Source of the DNA: Dehalococcoidia bacterium
GTDB taxonomy: Bacteria > Chloroflexota > Dehalococcoidia > Tepidiformales > Tepidiformaceae
NCBI GenBank assembly: GCA_020847985.1
Contig: JADLBC010000057.1
Span: 1 to 46,367, forward strand
Direction: 5' to 3'
DNA length: 46,367 nucleotides
Made by a program: the position numbers and the translations under genes. How positions within the stretch are numbered: the stretch's first letter is position 1; every line of letters starts with the position of its first letter. Positions 26,964 to 36,466 of the stretch are shown here, one piece after another. The notes under the pieces were generated by a model. That model did no database searches. It saw only the letters and a program-made list of their open reading frames with translations, and was not told where the DNA came from.

Positions 26964-27545
26964 TCAGTCGATCGCCGCGAGCCCCCGCTCCTGGAGGATG
27001 CCGCCGAGCTTGAGCAGCCCGAGGCGCAGGCGGCTGCGCACCGTGGGGGCGGGCACAGCCAGGATGCGGCCCACCTCCTGGCTCGTAAGGCCGTGAAAGT
27101 AGACCAGCTCGATGGCGCTGCGCTGTTCGCTGGAGAGCGAATGGAGGGCGGCGCGGACCTGTTCGCCGATGATGATGCGCTCGGCTTCGAGGTCCGTGCG
27201 GTCGGCGCCGGGCCGGTCCATGGCGCCCTCAAGCGATGGCAGCTCGGGAACGCGCCGGCGCCGGCGGCGAAGCTCGTCGATGCAGAGGTTACGCGTGATC
27301 GAGAGCACCCAACCGGCGACGGACGCGCGCTCGCGCTCGTAGGCCGCGGCACTGCGCCAGATGCGGACGAACGCCTCCTGTACCGCTTCGCGGGCGTCCT
27401 CCTCCGAGGCGAGCATGCGCACGGCGAAGGCGAAGCAGGGGCGGTGATAGCGGTCGTAGAGGGTGGCGAGGGCGGCCTGCTCCCCGGCGGCGATAGCGCT
27501 GACGATTTCGACGTCTTCGGCGAGGGAGTAGTCGGCCACTGCCAT
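26964..27545 (-). CDS. ECF-type RNA polymerase sigma factor
   Basis: 193 residues. Region 2 is complete: ALATLYDRYHRPCFAFAVRM, EDAREAVQEAFVRIWRS and WVLSITRNLCIDELRRRRRR; region 4 follows: LSSEQRSAIELVYFHGLTSQ and EVGRILAVPAPTVRSRLRLG (helix-turn-helix). It should direct RNA polymerase to a small stress or envelope regulon. No anti-sigma factor gene is adjacent, which is unusual for this family. GGAG abuts the ATG at 27545 but sits 6 nt before a GTG at 27539, so the GTG may be the true start. A TATTCT hexamer at 27583-27588 overlaps the -10 of the divergent gene. Confidence 0.92.
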   Translation of the reverse strand: MAVADYSLAEDVEIVSAIAAGEQAALATLYDRYHRPCFAFAVRMLASEEDAREAVQEAFVRIWRSAAAYERERASVAGWVLSITRNLCIDELRRRRRRVPELPSLEGAMDRPGADRTDLEAERIIIGEQVRAALHSLSSEQRSAIELVYFHGLTSQEVGRILAVPAPTVRSRLRLGLLKLGGILQERGLAAID

Positions 27546-27581
27546 CTCCTACGCCCGCCTGCCCGGGGCTGATCACGCGGC

Positions 27582-27588
27582 TAGAATA
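27582..27588. promoter_or_regulatory. Overlapping divergent -10 elements
   Basis: The same seven bases read TAGAAT on plus (27582-27587; 7 nt before GTG 27595, leaderless) and TATTCT on minus (27583-27588; ~38 nt before the sigma factor start). The two promoters would therefore compete for polymerase. Confidence 0.45.
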
Positions 27589-27594
27589 CGGCGC

Positions 27595-28539
27595 GTGGAA
27601 AGCGTACAGGCTCCCTCTCCGGCCGGGATGACCGCGTGGCTGCGGCGGCTCCCCGGCTTCGAACGCGCGGACGTGACCGCGATCGCGCCCCTCGACGGCG
27701 GCGCTTCGAACCTGACCTGCCGGGTGGACATCGCCGCTGGCCCGGCTACGCGGCTCGCCCTGCGGATGCAGCGTGAACGCGGCATCTTCGAACCGTACGA
27801 CGTGCTGCGCGAGGGTGAGGTGCTGCGGCGGCTGGCGGCCTCCACCGTACCGGTGCCCGCGGTCGTCGCGGCCGAACCGGATCCCGCGGCGCTCGGCGCG
27901 CCGTTCCTGCTGCTCGAATGGATCGACGCGCCGCACATGGGCGTCGCCGGCCCTGAGGCGGACTTCGGCGCGTTCACGGAAATGGTGTCGCGCATTCACG
28001 GGCTCGATTGGCGCGCGCTGGGGCTAGACTTCCTCGGCGTACCGGCCGATGCCGCGGCGGCCCTGCGCGGCGAGATCGCGCTGGTCGCGGCGCGCATGGA
28101 ACGGTTCGCCCCGGCCGAGCCGCTGCTCACACGGGCGCGGGATATCCTCCTGGCGAAGGTGCCCACGGGCGGGCGGCTCGCACTCTGCCAGGGCGATATC
28201 AACGTCTTCAACTACCTCTTCCGGGCGCGAGCCGTAGCCGCCGTCGTCGATTGGGAACAGGCGCGCATCAGCGACCCGCGTTCGGACGTGGGCCAGCTGC
28301 TGGCATTGAGCGCGCTCAAGGGTGCGCCCTGGGGAGCGGCCGATGCAGCGCCCTTCGCCGCCGGATACGGCATCGTCAGCGGGGAGCCGCTCACGGGGAT
28401 GGCGTACTTCCGGGCGTTCTGGTTATGGCAGCTGGGCGTGATCTACCACGGGTGGCGGGCGTTCAACGGAAACGACCCGTGGTACTCATGGGGAGACATC
28501 GATTCGCTGCTGAGCCGGGCCCTGGCCGAGTTGGATTGA
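27595..28539 (+). CDS. Aminoglycoside phosphotransferase-fold (APH/ACAD10-like) kinase
   Basis: 314 residues. N-lobe: LDGGASNLTCRVDIA (nucleotide loop) and FLLLEWIDAP (hinge). C-lobe: catalytic loop LCQGDINVFNYLF at about 197-209 and metal-binding VVDWEQARISDPRSDVGQLL at about 217-236. The usual HGDxxxxN loop here reads QGDxxxxN: Asp and Asn are kept but His is Gln. Members phosphorylate drugs, choline, homoserine or hydroxyacyl compounds; the substrate cannot be told. The start is GTG 27595, supported by TAGAAT 7 nt upstream. Its neighbour on the other side of the shared promoter is the ECF factor. Confidence 0.82.
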   Translation: MESVQAPSPAGMTAWLRRLPGFERADVTAIAPLDGGASNLTCRVDIAAGPATRLALRMQRERGIFEPYDVLREGEVLRRLAASTVPVPAVVAAEPDPAALGAPFLLLEWIDAPHMGVAGPEADFGAFTEMVSRIHGLDWRALGLDFLGVPADAAAALRGEIALVAARMERFAPAEPLLTRARDILLAKVPTGGRLALCQGDINVFNYLFRARAVAAVVDWEQARISDPRSDVGQLLALSALKGAPWGAADAAPFAAGYGIVSGEPLTGMAYFRAFWLWQLGVIYHGWRAFNGNDPWYSWGDIDSLLSRALAELD

Positions 28540-28542
28540 GCC

Positions 28543-30033
28543 TCAGCGGGCGGGACGAGCGAGCGGACGGCCCGCGGCGGGCAGGGTGAAGACGAACGTG
28601 GTGCCGCGGCCCGGTTCGCTCGTCGCCCAGATGTCGCCGCCGTGGGCGCGCACGATTTCGCGCGTGATAGCGAGCCCGAGGCCGTGCCCCTTGCCGTTCG
28701 GCCGGCCATTCGCGCGGTAGAACCGTTCGAAGAGGTGCGGGACATCGTCGAGGGGGATGCCCTCGCCCGTATCGCTGACCGTGACCTGCAGCAGCCCGGG
28801 CTGCACTTCGCGCGAAACGAGGCGGACGGTGCCTTCGGACGGCGTGTGCCGGAAGGCGTTGTCGAGCAGGTTGTTGAGAACCTGCTCCAGGCGGTCAAAG
28901 TCGCCCCGGATGGTGGTTCGCCCGCTGAGCTGGACATCGAGGTGCACGCCGCTCTCCTCGCTGCGAAGGGCGAAGATCTCCTCCACGTGGCCGAAAAGCT
29001 CGCGGATATCGACCTCCTCCTGGCGCATCGAAACCTGCCCACTCTCGATGCGCGAGAGGTCGAGCAGCTCCTCGACGAGGCGGAGCACGCGATTGGATTC
29101 GTTGCTGATGATGCGGGCGGAGCGTTCGACACCGGCGGGGTCATCGACAGTGCCATCGAGCATGGCCTCGCTGAAGCCGCGGATAGAGGTGAGGGGAGTC
29201 TTGAGTTCGTGCGAGATGTTGGCGAGGAAGTCGCGGAGGGTTTGCTGGCTGCGCTGCACCTCCTCGGTCATGCGGTTGAAGTTCGCGGCGAGGTCACGGA
29301 CTTCGGCGGGGCCGGTGGCGGGCACGCGCTGGCGATAGTTGCCGCGCGCCACGCTGCGGGCGGCACGGGCGATGTTGCGAAGCGGCGCCGCGACGCTCTG
29401 GGAGAGCAAGAAGCCGAGCACGAGGGCGGCCGCCACGCCGATAAGGCCCGATGACAGCAGCCGCGGCATGAGGTCGCCGAGCACCTCCCCAAGACCGGCG
29501 GCGGGCCGCGCGACGACGATGGCGGTGGCGTCGGTGCCCGGGAACTTCTCGAGGACGGCGGTGCTGAGCGGCGTGCTCACGCAGATGAGCGGCGGACCCT
29601 CGGGCGGGTCGATGCGGCAACGAACACCCTGCCCGCCATCGGTGGCGTTGGCCTGGTCGCCGGTGAGTTCGACGACGGCGCCGTCGAGGCGCGCGCCCTC
29701 TCCCGGGGAGGCGGAATCGATCACGCGGCCCGAGCGGTCGACGACGGCGACGGCGGTGTTTCGCGTGCCCACGGGGTCGCCCTGGTTGAAGGCGGCGGAG
29801 AGCACGAGCAAGAGGTACTGGCCGTCGGGGGTGCCGTTGCCCGACTCGGCGGCGTCGCGGAGTTCGAAGTTCGCCTTGTCGTTGATGAGGGTGGAGACGT
29901 CCTCAAGGTTCCCGTACGAGATCTCGTCGCGGTAGCCGCCGAGCAGCAGGAAGAGGCTGACGGCGGCGAGTCCGAGCGTCACCCCGATTATGACGAGATA
30001 TGTGAGGAACAGGCGGACCTGAAGGCTGCCCAT
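28543..30033 (-). CDS. Membrane sensor histidine kinase, PhoR-like
   Basis: 496 residues. TM1 about 8-32, an extracytoplasmic sensor of ~160 residues, TM2 about 193-214, HAMP about 215-268, HisKA with FLANISHELKTPLTSIRGFS (phospho-His 275), and HATPase_c with NLLDNAFRHTP (N box), DTGEGIP (G1), LFERFYRANG (F box) and GHGLGLAITR (G2). It should autophosphorylate and pass phosphate to the response regulator 24 bp upstream. ATG 30033 follows GGGAGG at 8 nt. Its function as phosphate sensor is inferred from the divergent pst-phoU operon. It ends 3 bp from the convergent APH-like gene. Confidence 0.9.
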   Translation of the reverse strand: MGSLQVRLFLTYLVIIGVTLGLAAVSLFLLLGGYRDEISYGNLEDVSTLINDKANFELRDAAESGNGTPDGQYLLLVLSAAFNQGDPVGTRNTAVAVVDRSGRVIDSASPGEGARLDGAVVELTGDQANATDGGQGVRCRIDPPEGPPLICVSTPLSTAVLEKFPGTDATAIVVARPAAGLGEVLGDLMPRLLSSGLIGVAAALVLGFLLSQSVAAPLRNIARAARSVARGNYRQRVPATGPAEVRDLAANFNRMTEEVQRSQQTLRDFLANISHELKTPLTSIRGFSEAMLDGTVDDPAGVERSARIISNESNRVLRLVEELLDLSRIESGQVSMRQEEVDIRELFGHVEEIFALRSEESGVHLDVQLSGRTTIRGDFDRLEQVLNNLLDNAFRHTPSEGTVRLVSREVQPGLLQVTVSDTGEGIPLDDVPHLFERFYRANGRPNGKGHGLGLAITREIVRAHGGDIWATSEPGRGTTFVFTLPAAGRPLARPAR

Positions 30034-30057
30034 GCGCGCCGGCCTCCCCCGCCCGGC

Positions 30058-30738
<681 letters not shown>

Positions 30739-31238
30739 AGCGGGGACGCGCCTGCGACGGCCGGCGTCGTATCCAGTATGCGCCGGGCACCCCGGCGCAC
30801 GCCACCCGGGGTGAGCCGGGTCGGGGTTGGCATGCGCCTGGCGCCCGGCCCCCAAAGGGGTGGATGGGGCAGGTGGGCCGTAATCACCCGCCTTGGCCAC
30901 CAGCATGGCAGGCGTCGGTAACCGTTTAACGCGCGCGGTGCATGGAGTTTGTAAAAAGTCCCCGCCCGGGAGTCTCGCGGGCGTGGCGGTGGCCGCCTCT
31001 TAAACGTCCGTTAATGGACCTCCCATTCACTGTGAACAGATCGAACCCGCGGATCGAAGCGACGTAGAAGGGCCCCGGGAGTGCGGCAACGGCGCGAGGT
31101 CAAGCCTCACCGGCCACTGACCCGCTTCGGAAGGGCCGCATAGGCACGGAATTGGAGGCGCCCGGCCGCTCCACAGCAGGGCCCGGCGCCAAACCATCGA
31201 AGCAGGCGTGGCGGCGAGCCACACGAGGAGTGCCGCGG
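30739..31238. promoter_or_regulatory. 500-bp divergent control region, phoB / pstC
   Basis: No gene is supported here. The region has several AT-rich islands in otherwise GC-rich DNA: CGTTTAAC near 30923-30930, GTTTGTAAAAAG near 30947-30958, the TTAA direct repeat at 30999-31020 and the palindrome TTCACTGTGAA at 31026-31036. These are likely promoter and PhoB-binding segments. A CATACT hexamer on the minus strand (30775-30780) may be the phoB -10. A plus-strand ORF from 31152 reads into pstC but lacks family similarity before 31239. Confidence 0.5.
30999..31020. promoter_or_regulatory. Candidate Pho box: two 11-bp direct repeats
   Basis: CTTAAACGTCC directly followed by GTTAATGGACC, identical at 7 of 11 positions. 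TTAA cores repeat every 11 bp, the spacing used by PhoB/PhoP-type regulators (B. subtilis TTAACA-type repeats). The location between phoB and pstC supports the reading. Confidence 0.45.
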
Positions 31239-32210
31239 ATGGCGGTATCGACACTGGGCCAGCCGAAGCGGGCGAAGTCGCTCGTGAACCGGTTCAAGCC
31301 CGGGGATTGGGTGTTCACGACGCTGGCCGGAGCAGCGGCGGCGATCGTTGCGCTCGTGATCGTGGGTCTGTTCTGGCAGCTGTTCGCGCAGTCACGCGAG
31401 GCGATCGGGCATGCCGGCATCGGCTTTGTCACGAGCACCACGTGGGACCCTTCGCACGAGACCTTCGGCGTGCTTGCCTTCGTCGCCGGCACGGTCATCA
31501 CGTCGGTGTTCGCGCTGGTGTTCGCGACGATCATCGCGGTGCTGGTGGCGCTGTTCCTGGTGGAGATTGCACCCCAACGCGTGGCACGGCCCGTTTCCTA
31601 CCTGGTGGAGTTGCTCGCCGCGATCCCCAGCGTGGTGTACGGGCTCTGGGGCATCTTCGTGATGGGAGTCTTCATCCGCGACCACTTCGGGCCGGTGGTG
31701 ACTTCGACGCTGGGCTGGATCCCCGTCTTCGATGGCACGCCGCTCATCACGGGGCTGTTCTCGGCCTGCATCATCCTCACGATCATGATCCTGCCGACGG
31801 TGATGGCGGTGTCGCGCGATGTGATCGCGGCCGTGCCGTCGAGCCAGCGGGAGGGCATCCTCGCGCTGGGTGCGACGCGCTGGGAGGCCATCCGGATCGC
31901 GGTACTGCCGTATGCCCGGTCGGGCGTGATGGGTGCCGCAATCCTTGGGCTGGCGCGCGCGGTGGGTGAGACGCTCGCGGTGACGCTCGTCATCGGCAAC
32001 AGCGTGAAGCTGCCCGAGAACATCTTCTCGCCCGCCTACACCATGGCCAGCGTCATCGCGAACCAGTTCCCGGAGGCGACCGGCCTGCATCGCTCGGCCC
32101 TGCTCGAGGTGGCGCTGCTGCTGCTCGTCATCACCTTCTTCATCAATGTCGTGGCACGGCTGCTCGTGTGGCGCGTGACCAAGGGGCAGCGGGCGATGGT
32201 GCAGGAATGA
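31239..32210 (+). CDS. pstC: Phosphate ABC transporter permease PstC
   Basis: 323 residues, six TM helices. The N-terminal cytoplasmic part precedes TM1 (VFTTLAGAAAAIVALVIVGL). The permease loop that contacts the ATPase, QREGILALGATRWEAIRIAV, is clear, as are the ELLAAIPSVVYGLWGIFVMG and LARAVGETLAVTLVIG blocks of PstC. It forms the membrane channel with PstA. ATG 31239 follows GAGGAG at about 9 nt. The last 4 bases overlap pstA (ATGA). The usual first gene, pstS for the phosphate-binding lipoprotein, is missing from the operon. Confidence 0.95.
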   Translation: MAVSTLGQPKRAKSLVNRFKPGDWVFTTLAGAAAAIVALVIVGLFWQLFAQSREAIGHAGIGFVTSTTWDPSHETFGVLAFVAGTVITSVFALVFATIIAVLVALFLVEIAPQRVARPVSYLVELLAAIPSVVYGLWGIFVMGVFIRDHFGPVVTSTLGWIPVFDGTPLITGLFSACIILTIMILPTVMAVSRDVIAAVPSSQREGILALGATRWEAIRIAVLPYARSGVMGAAILGLARAVGETLAVTLVIGNSVKLPENIFSPAYTMASVIANQFPEATGLHRSALLEVALLLLVITFFINVVARLLVWRVTKGQRAMVQE

Positions 32211-33109
32211 CGGCGAACACGAACGTGCCCGGCAGCGGCGACCTGAGCCCGCTCGTGCGCTCGGACTTCCTCTACCGGCGGCGGCGCATGATGGACCGCG
32301 CGATGACGCTGGCGATGGTCGGCGCGGCCATCGCGGCGGTGATCCCGCTCTTTCTCATCCTCTTCTACCTGGTGAAGGAGGGTGTGCCCGGCCTCTCGCT
32401 CGAGTTCTTCACGGCCGACCCGAACCGGCCCGGTCGCGAAGGCGGGGGCGTGCACAACGCGATCGTGGGCAGCGGCATCATGGTCGGCCTGGCGCTGCTG
32501 ATGGGCGTGCCCGTGGCGATTGGCGCGGGCATCTTCCTCTCGGAGTACGGGCAGAACCGGGCGGGCAGCGTCGTACGGTTCATCATCGAAGTGATGGCGG
32601 GCATCCCTTCGATCACGATCGGCTTGTTCGTGTACGGGCTCGTGGTGCTGCGGCAGGGGCACTTCTCGGGGTTCGCGGGCGCGTTGGCGCTGGCGATCAT
32701 CCTCGTGCCCATCATCGCCCGAATCACGGAAGAGATGCTGCTGCTCGTGCCGCGGTCGCTGCGGGAAGCGAGCTACGCGCTCGGCGCGCCTCGCTGGAAG
32801 ACGGTCCTCCGGGTGGTGCTGCCGACGGCGATGCCGGGAATCGTGACGGGCGTCATGCTCGGGCTTTCGCGCATCGCGGGTGAGGCGGCGCCGCTGCTCT
32901 TCACCGCCCTCGGCAACCAGTTCTACACGACGGACATCAGCACGCCGATGGATTCGCTCCCGCGGCGCATTTATTACTACGCGACGGGCCCGTACGACTA
33001 CTGGCACGAGCAGGCATGGGCCATGAGCCTGGTGCTCGTCGCGATCATCCTCGTCATCAGTCTCGTCGTCCGCACCCTGTTCGGGTCGCGGGTGACGGTT
33101 CGGCAGTAG
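32207..33109 (+). CDS. pstA: Phosphate ABC transporter permease PstA
   Basis: 300 residues with six TM helices. Family blocks: [20 protein letters not shown], then [20 protein letters not shown] (EAA loop that docks PstB) and [20 protein letters not shown]. It pairs with PstC. Its start overlaps the pstC stop by 4 nt, and pstB follows after 10 nt. ATG 32207 is preferred; the longer frame would lie inside pstC. Confidence 0.95.
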   Translation: MTANTNVPGSGDLSPLVRSDFLYRRRRMMDRAMTLAMVGAAIAAVIPLFLILFYLVKEGVPGLSLEFFTADPNRPGREGGGVHNAIVGSGIMVGLALLMGVPVAIGAGIFLSEYGQNRAGSVVRFIIEVMAGIPSITIGLFVYGLVVLRQGHFSGFAGALALAIILVPIIARITEEMLLLVPRSLREASYALGAPRWKTVLRVVLPTAMPGIVTGVMLGLSRIAGEAAPLLFTALGNQFYTTDISTPMDSLPRRIYYYATGPYDYWHEQAWAMSLVLVAIILVISLVVRTLFGSRVTVRQ

Positions 33110-33119
33110 GGAGGCCGGA

Positions 33120-34001
33120 ATGTCGGAGGTACGCACGAAGGTGCCGGAAGTGGCCAATGGCCGCGGCGAAGCGCCGCGGTTGGCCCCGGATGTCGCGCCC
33201 GGCGGTGCGAACGGCCGCGAGCACGAACGCCGCGTGACCATCGAAGTCGAAAACCTGCAGGCGTACTACGGCTCGAAGCACGCGGTGGCGGACGTTTCGA
33301 TGCAGATCTACGCGAACTCCGTGACCGCCCTGATCGGGCCCTCGGGCTGCGGGAAGTCGACCCTCATTCGCTGCTTCAACCGCATGCACGAATTCGTGCA
33401 GGGCGCGCGCGTCGATGGCAAGGTCCTGCTCGACGGTTCGGACATCTATGCGGCGGGGGTCGACCCGGCCCGCGTGCGGCAGCGGGTGGGCATGGTGTTC
33501 CAGAAGCCGAACCCGTTCCCGACGATGTCCATCGCGGAGAACGTCGCCGCCGGGCTGCGCTTCCTCGGCGTGCGCAACAAGTCCGAGATCGGCGACCGCG
33601 TGGAGCGCGCCCTGAAGGACGCATCGCTCTGGGAGGACGTAAAGAACGACCTGAAGAAGCCCGGGATCGCGCTTTCCGGGGGCCAGCAGCAGCGGCTCTG
33701 CATTGCCCGCGCCATCGCCGTCGAGCCGGATGTCGTACTGATGGACGAACCCTGCTCGGCGCTCGATCCCATCGCCACGCTGAAGATCGAGGACCTCATG
33801 CGGGTGCTCGCGGAGCGGTACACGATCGTGGTCGTGACGCACAACATGCAGCAGGCCGCGCGCGTCAGCGACTTCACCGCCTACATGCTCGCCGCCGAGG
33901 ACCGCGTGGGGCGGCTCATCGAATACCGGCGCACGGAGGACCTGTTCACCCGGCCGCGTGACAAGCGGACCGAGGACTACATCAGCGGCCGATTCGGGTA
34001 A
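33120..34001 (+). CDS. pstB: Phosphate ABC transporter ATP-binding protein PstB
   Basis: 293 residues. Walker [19 protein letters not shown]-loop [16 protein letters not shown] (PstB signature), ABC signature [14 protein letters not shown], Walker [14 protein letters not shown], and H-loop [15 protein letters not shown]. About 40 N-terminal residues, rich in Arg, Gly and Pro, precede the usual PstB start ([13 protein letters not shown]). ATG 33120 follows GGAGG. It energises phosphate import through PstC/PstA. Confidence 0.96.
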   Translation: MSEVRTKVPEVANGRGEAPRLAPDVAPGGANGREHERRVTIEVENLQAYYGSKHAVADVSMQIYANSVTALIGPSGCGKSTLIRCFNRMHEFVQGARVDGKVLLDGSDIYAAGVDPARVRQRVGMVFQKPNPFPTMSIAENVAAGLRFLGVRNKSEIGDRVERALKDASLWEDVKNDLKKPGIALSGGQQQRLCIARAIAVEPDVVLMDEPCSALDPIATLKIEDLMRVLAERYTIVVVTHNMQQAARVSDFTAYMLAAEDRVGRLIEYRRTEDLFTRPRDKRTEDYISGRFG

Positions 34002-34226
34002 CGCGATGCGAGAGGTTTCCGGCGGAAGTCCGGACCATTCGGCGCGGGTGCACGGCCAGGGTAAGACGCGGGCGAATGACGCTCGCGAGACTGGCATTGC
34101 GGCGCGTATGCTTTGCGGCGCCGGGACCAGCCGGCAGCAGCCGGGCGGGCATCCGCCGGAAGCGCGCCGGCTGGTGAAGCCTTCGCGCGCAGGACATTCG
34201 CGGCGGCGAATGCAACGGGAGGAACC

Positions 34227-34892
34227 GTGACCCGAGACCTTTTCCGGCGCGAGATCACCGAACTCCAGGACGAGGTGCTGATCCTGGGTTCGATGGCGGA
34301 AAAGGCGCTGATGGACGCCATGGAATCGCTGCGCGACGGCGATCACCGCTGGTCCCAGAAGATCGTCGAGGACGACGCCCGCATCAACGCGAAGCGCTTC
34401 GAAATCGAAGAGCGCGTGATCTTTGTGATCGCGAGCCAGCAGCCGATGGCCACGGACCTGCGCGCGCTGGTGAGCATGCTCTTCATCGTGACCGACCTCG
34501 AGCGCATCGCCGACCACGCCGAGGGGGTCGCGCGCATCAACATGATGCTCGCCGATGAGCCGCTGCCCCGGCGGCTGGGCTACATCCCCGCCATGGCCGA
34601 CCGTACCGTCGCCATGCTCCGCGACAGCCTGAAGGCGTTCATCGACCAGGACATCGCGGCCGCCCGCCAGATCTGCGAGGCCGATGACGAGGTCGACCGC
34701 CTGCAGGACCGCGTGTACGACGATTCGAACGCTGCGATGATCGCCGACCCGAGCACGATCCAGCGGAACACCTACATGCTCTGGACGGCGCACAACCTGG
34801 AGCGAATCGCCGACCGGTGCACGAACATCTGCGAGCGGATCATCTATCTCGTGACCGGCAACATGGAAGAGATCAACATCTCGAAGTACTAG
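34227..34892 (+). CDS. phoU: Phosphate signalling protein PhoU
   Basis: 221 residues from GTG 34227, with GGGAGGA 4 nt upstream. Two repeated three-helix units carry the metal-binding patterns DLERIADHAEGVARI (about 87-101) and NLERIADRCTNICERI (about 190-205). PhoU links PstB activity with PhoR and lowers Pho regulon expression when phosphate is plentiful. It follows pstB after a 225-bp gap that contains no supported gene but has a TATGCT hexamer (34107-34112), so phoU may also have its own promoter. Confidence 0.93.
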   Translation: MTRDLFRREITELQDEVLILGSMAEKALMDAMESLRDGDHRWSQKIVEDDARINAKRFEIEERVIFVIASQQPMATDLRALVSMLFIVTDLERIADHAEGVARINMMLADEPLPRRLGYIPAMADRTVAMLRDSLKAFIDQDIAAARQICEADDEVDRLQDRVYDDSNAAMIADPSTIQRNTYMLWTAHNLERIADRCTNICERIIYLVTGNMEEINISKY

Positions 34893-34900
34893 CGATTTCA

Positions 34901-34928
34901 GTTCCCAGTTCCCGGTTCCGAGTCCCCG
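34901..34928 (+). repeat. Four tandem heptamers
   Basis: Four successive 7-nt units, GTTCCCA, GTTCCCG, GTTCCGA and GTCCCCG, between phoU and the recombinase gene. Short degenerate tandem repeat without an evident function. Confidence 0.5.
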
Positions 34929-34951
34929 GTGGCGGTAAGCCGCGTTAACGG

Positions 34952-34957
34952 TATTGT
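34952..34957 (+). promoter_or_regulatory. -10 element for leaderless recombinase gene
   Basis: TATTGT followed by 6 nt and ATG 34964. No Shine-Dalgarno sequence is present. Confidence 0.5.
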
Positions 34958-34963
34958 GCGGTT

Positions 34964-35932
34964 ATGGCGAGTGTCGCGGCGCACAAGACGGCCGAGGCGT
35001 TTCTCGATGCGTATCTGCGCGAGCTGATCGCGGTGGGCAACCGCTCTCCGCTGACGGCGCGGAACTACCGCAACGACATCGGGCAGTTCCTCGCCTGGTG
35101 CCGCGAACGAAAGGCCGAACCGCTGGCGATGACGCGGGCGCTCTTCCGGGAGTACCTGGGCGAGTTGCGCGATCGCGGCATCGTGGCCGCGTCGGTGACA
35201 CGGCGGACGAGCACCATTCACGCCTTCTACCGCTACCTCTTGCAGGAGCAGGCCACCGAGCGCGACCTGCTGTTCGGCGTTTCGCTTCCCAGGCGTCCGA
35301 AGCGGCTGCCCAAGGTGCTCGACCATGGCGTCATCGCCGCACTCCTCGCGGCGCCCGACCTTTCGACCCCGCAGGGCCTGCGCGACCGTGCCATCTTCGA
35401 GCTGCTCTATGGCGGGGGGCTGCGCATCTCCGAACTGGTGGCACTCGACGTGGGTTCGATCGACCTCGGCGAGGCCGCGGCCATTGTCCGGGGCAAGGGC
35501 TCGAAGGAGCGGCTGGTCCTCTTCGGCGAGCCCGCCGTGGCAGCTTTGGAGGCGTACCGGCGCGATGGGCGGCCCCGGCTCGCGAAGGGCGCGGAGGCGG
35601 CGCTGTTCCTGAACCGCCTCGGGACGCGGCTGACGGCGCGGTCGGTGCAGGCGGCGATCAAGCAGCACGCGCTGGCGGCCGGGATCGCGCAGGACGTGCA
35701 CCCCCACCTCCTCCGCCATTCCTTCGCGACCCACCTGCTCGATGGCGGCGCCGGTCTGCGGACCGTCCAGGACCTGCTCGGGCACAGTTCGCCGAATACC
35801 ACACAGATCTACACGCACGTGAGCCAGGCAAGGCAGGCCCAGGTCACGGAAGCGGCGTGGACGCGGATCGCCGAGGACGCCCTCGGGGGCGGTCGGCGCG
35901 AACGCCGGCGGCGCGACGCGGCCAGCGCCTGA
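34964..35932 (+). CDS. Tyrosine recombinase XerC/XerD
   Basis: 322 residues. N-terminal SAM-like DNA-binding domain (residues ~8-100) and catalytic domain with all active residues: Arg154 (GGGLRISEL), Lys178 (RGKGSKER), His248 and Arg251 ([14 protein letters not shown]), His274 (LLGHSS) and Tyr283 (QIYTHVS). The length and absence of phage-type extras fit the housekeeping Xer protein that resolves chromosome dimers at dif; whether it is XerC or XerD cannot be decided without the second copy. No mobile element surrounds it and aroQ follows after 46 nt. A -10-like TATTGT lies 6 nt before the ATG. The C-terminus carries an Arg-rich tail. Confidence 0.92.
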   Translation: MASVAAHKTAEAFLDAYLRELIAVGNRSPLTARNYRNDIGQFLAWCRERKAEPLAMTRALFREYLGELRDRGIVAASVTRRTSTIHAFYRYLLQEQATERDLLFGVSLPRRPKRLPKVLDHGVIAALLAAPDLSTPQGLRDRAIFELLYGGGLRISELVALDVGSIDLGEAAAIVRGKGSKERLVLFGEPAVAALEAYRRDGRPRLAKGAEAALFLNRLGTRLTARSVQAAIKQHALAAGIAQDVHPHLLRHSFATHLLDGGAGLRTVQDLLGHSSPNTTQIYTHVSQARQAQVTEAAWTRIAEDALGGGRRERRRRDAASA

Positions 35933-35965
35933 CGCGACCGCTTGGCGGCCGCGCCCCGGCCTTGC

Positions 35966-35971
35966 GATACT
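35966..35971 (+). promoter_or_regulatory. -10 element for leaderless aroQ
   Basis: GATACT followed by 7 nt and ATG 35979; no Shine-Dalgarno sequence. Confidence 0.4.
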
Positions 35972-35978
35972 CGCGCGC

Positions 35979-36446
35979 ATGCCCGCCACCGGTCACCCCG
36001 TCATCCTTCTCGTCCATGGGCCGAATCTGAACCTGCTCGGGGAGCGCAAGCCCGAGGTGTACGGCACGACCACGTTGCTGGACATCGAGGCCGACGTCGC
36101 CGCCGTCGTGGGCGCCCGCGGAGCCGCCGTGCTCTGCTACCAGAGCAACCACGAAGGCGCGCTCATCGATTTCCTGCACGAACACCGGAAACTCGCCCGC
36201 GGCGTGGTCATCAACGCGGGTGCCTATACGCACACGTCGGTGGCGCTGCGGGACGCGATCGAGGCGATCCAGCTGCCGGTGGTCGAAGTACACATCTCGA
36301 ACACGCACGCCCGCGAGGGCTTCAGACACATATCGATGATCGCGGAGGTGTGCCTGGGGCAGGTGACCGGCCTCGGGCGGGCGGGCTACACTGCCGCGGC
36401 CACCCTCCTGCTGGACCACCTCGGCGTGGCGCCGCCCGCCCCCTGA
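35979..36446 (+). CDS. aroQ: 3-dehydroquinate dehydratase, type II
   Basis: 155 residues. Dehydrates 3-dehydroquinate to 3-dehydroshikimate in the shikimate pathway; type II enzymes are small dodecamers. Motifs: [17 protein letters not shown] with the catalytic lid Arg and Tyr, [48 protein letters not shown] with the active His, and [11 protein letters not shown]. All key residues are present. It starts an operon-like run aroQ - Xaa-Pro peptidase - efp - xseA - xseB. The order aroQ-pepQ-efp is widespread in bacteria, which supports the assignments. Confidence 0.96.
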   Translation: MPATGHPVILLVHGPNLNLLGERKPEVYGTTTLLDIEADVAAVVGARGAAVLCYQSNHEGALIDFLHEHRKLARGVVINAGAYTHTSVALRDAIEAIQLPVVEVHISNTHAREGFRHISMIAEVCLGQVTGLGRAGYTAAATLLLDHLGVAPPAP

Positions 36447-36466
36447 ATCGCCCCCCGGGACAACGC

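Noticed and set aside
27595..28539. Aminoglycoside resistance gene
   Set aside because: The APH fold is shared by many metabolic kinases; the catalytic loop is QGD rather than HGD and there is no resistance context or mobile element.
34006..34226. RNase P RNA or another structured RNA in the pstB-phoU gap
   Set aside because: GGAAGTCCGGAC recalls the RNase P GAGGAAAGTCCGGGC block, but the rest (CAGAAA region, second conserved half) is missing and only ~220 bases are available before phoU.
33057..34793. 578-residue minus-strand frame over pstB and phoU
   Set aside because: Lies antisense to two unmistakable genes and has no motif of its own.
34964..35932. Integrase of an integrated mobile element
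   Set aside because: The recombinase has housekeeping Xer length and motifs, and is flanked by phoU and aroQ with no att-like repeats or cargo genes.
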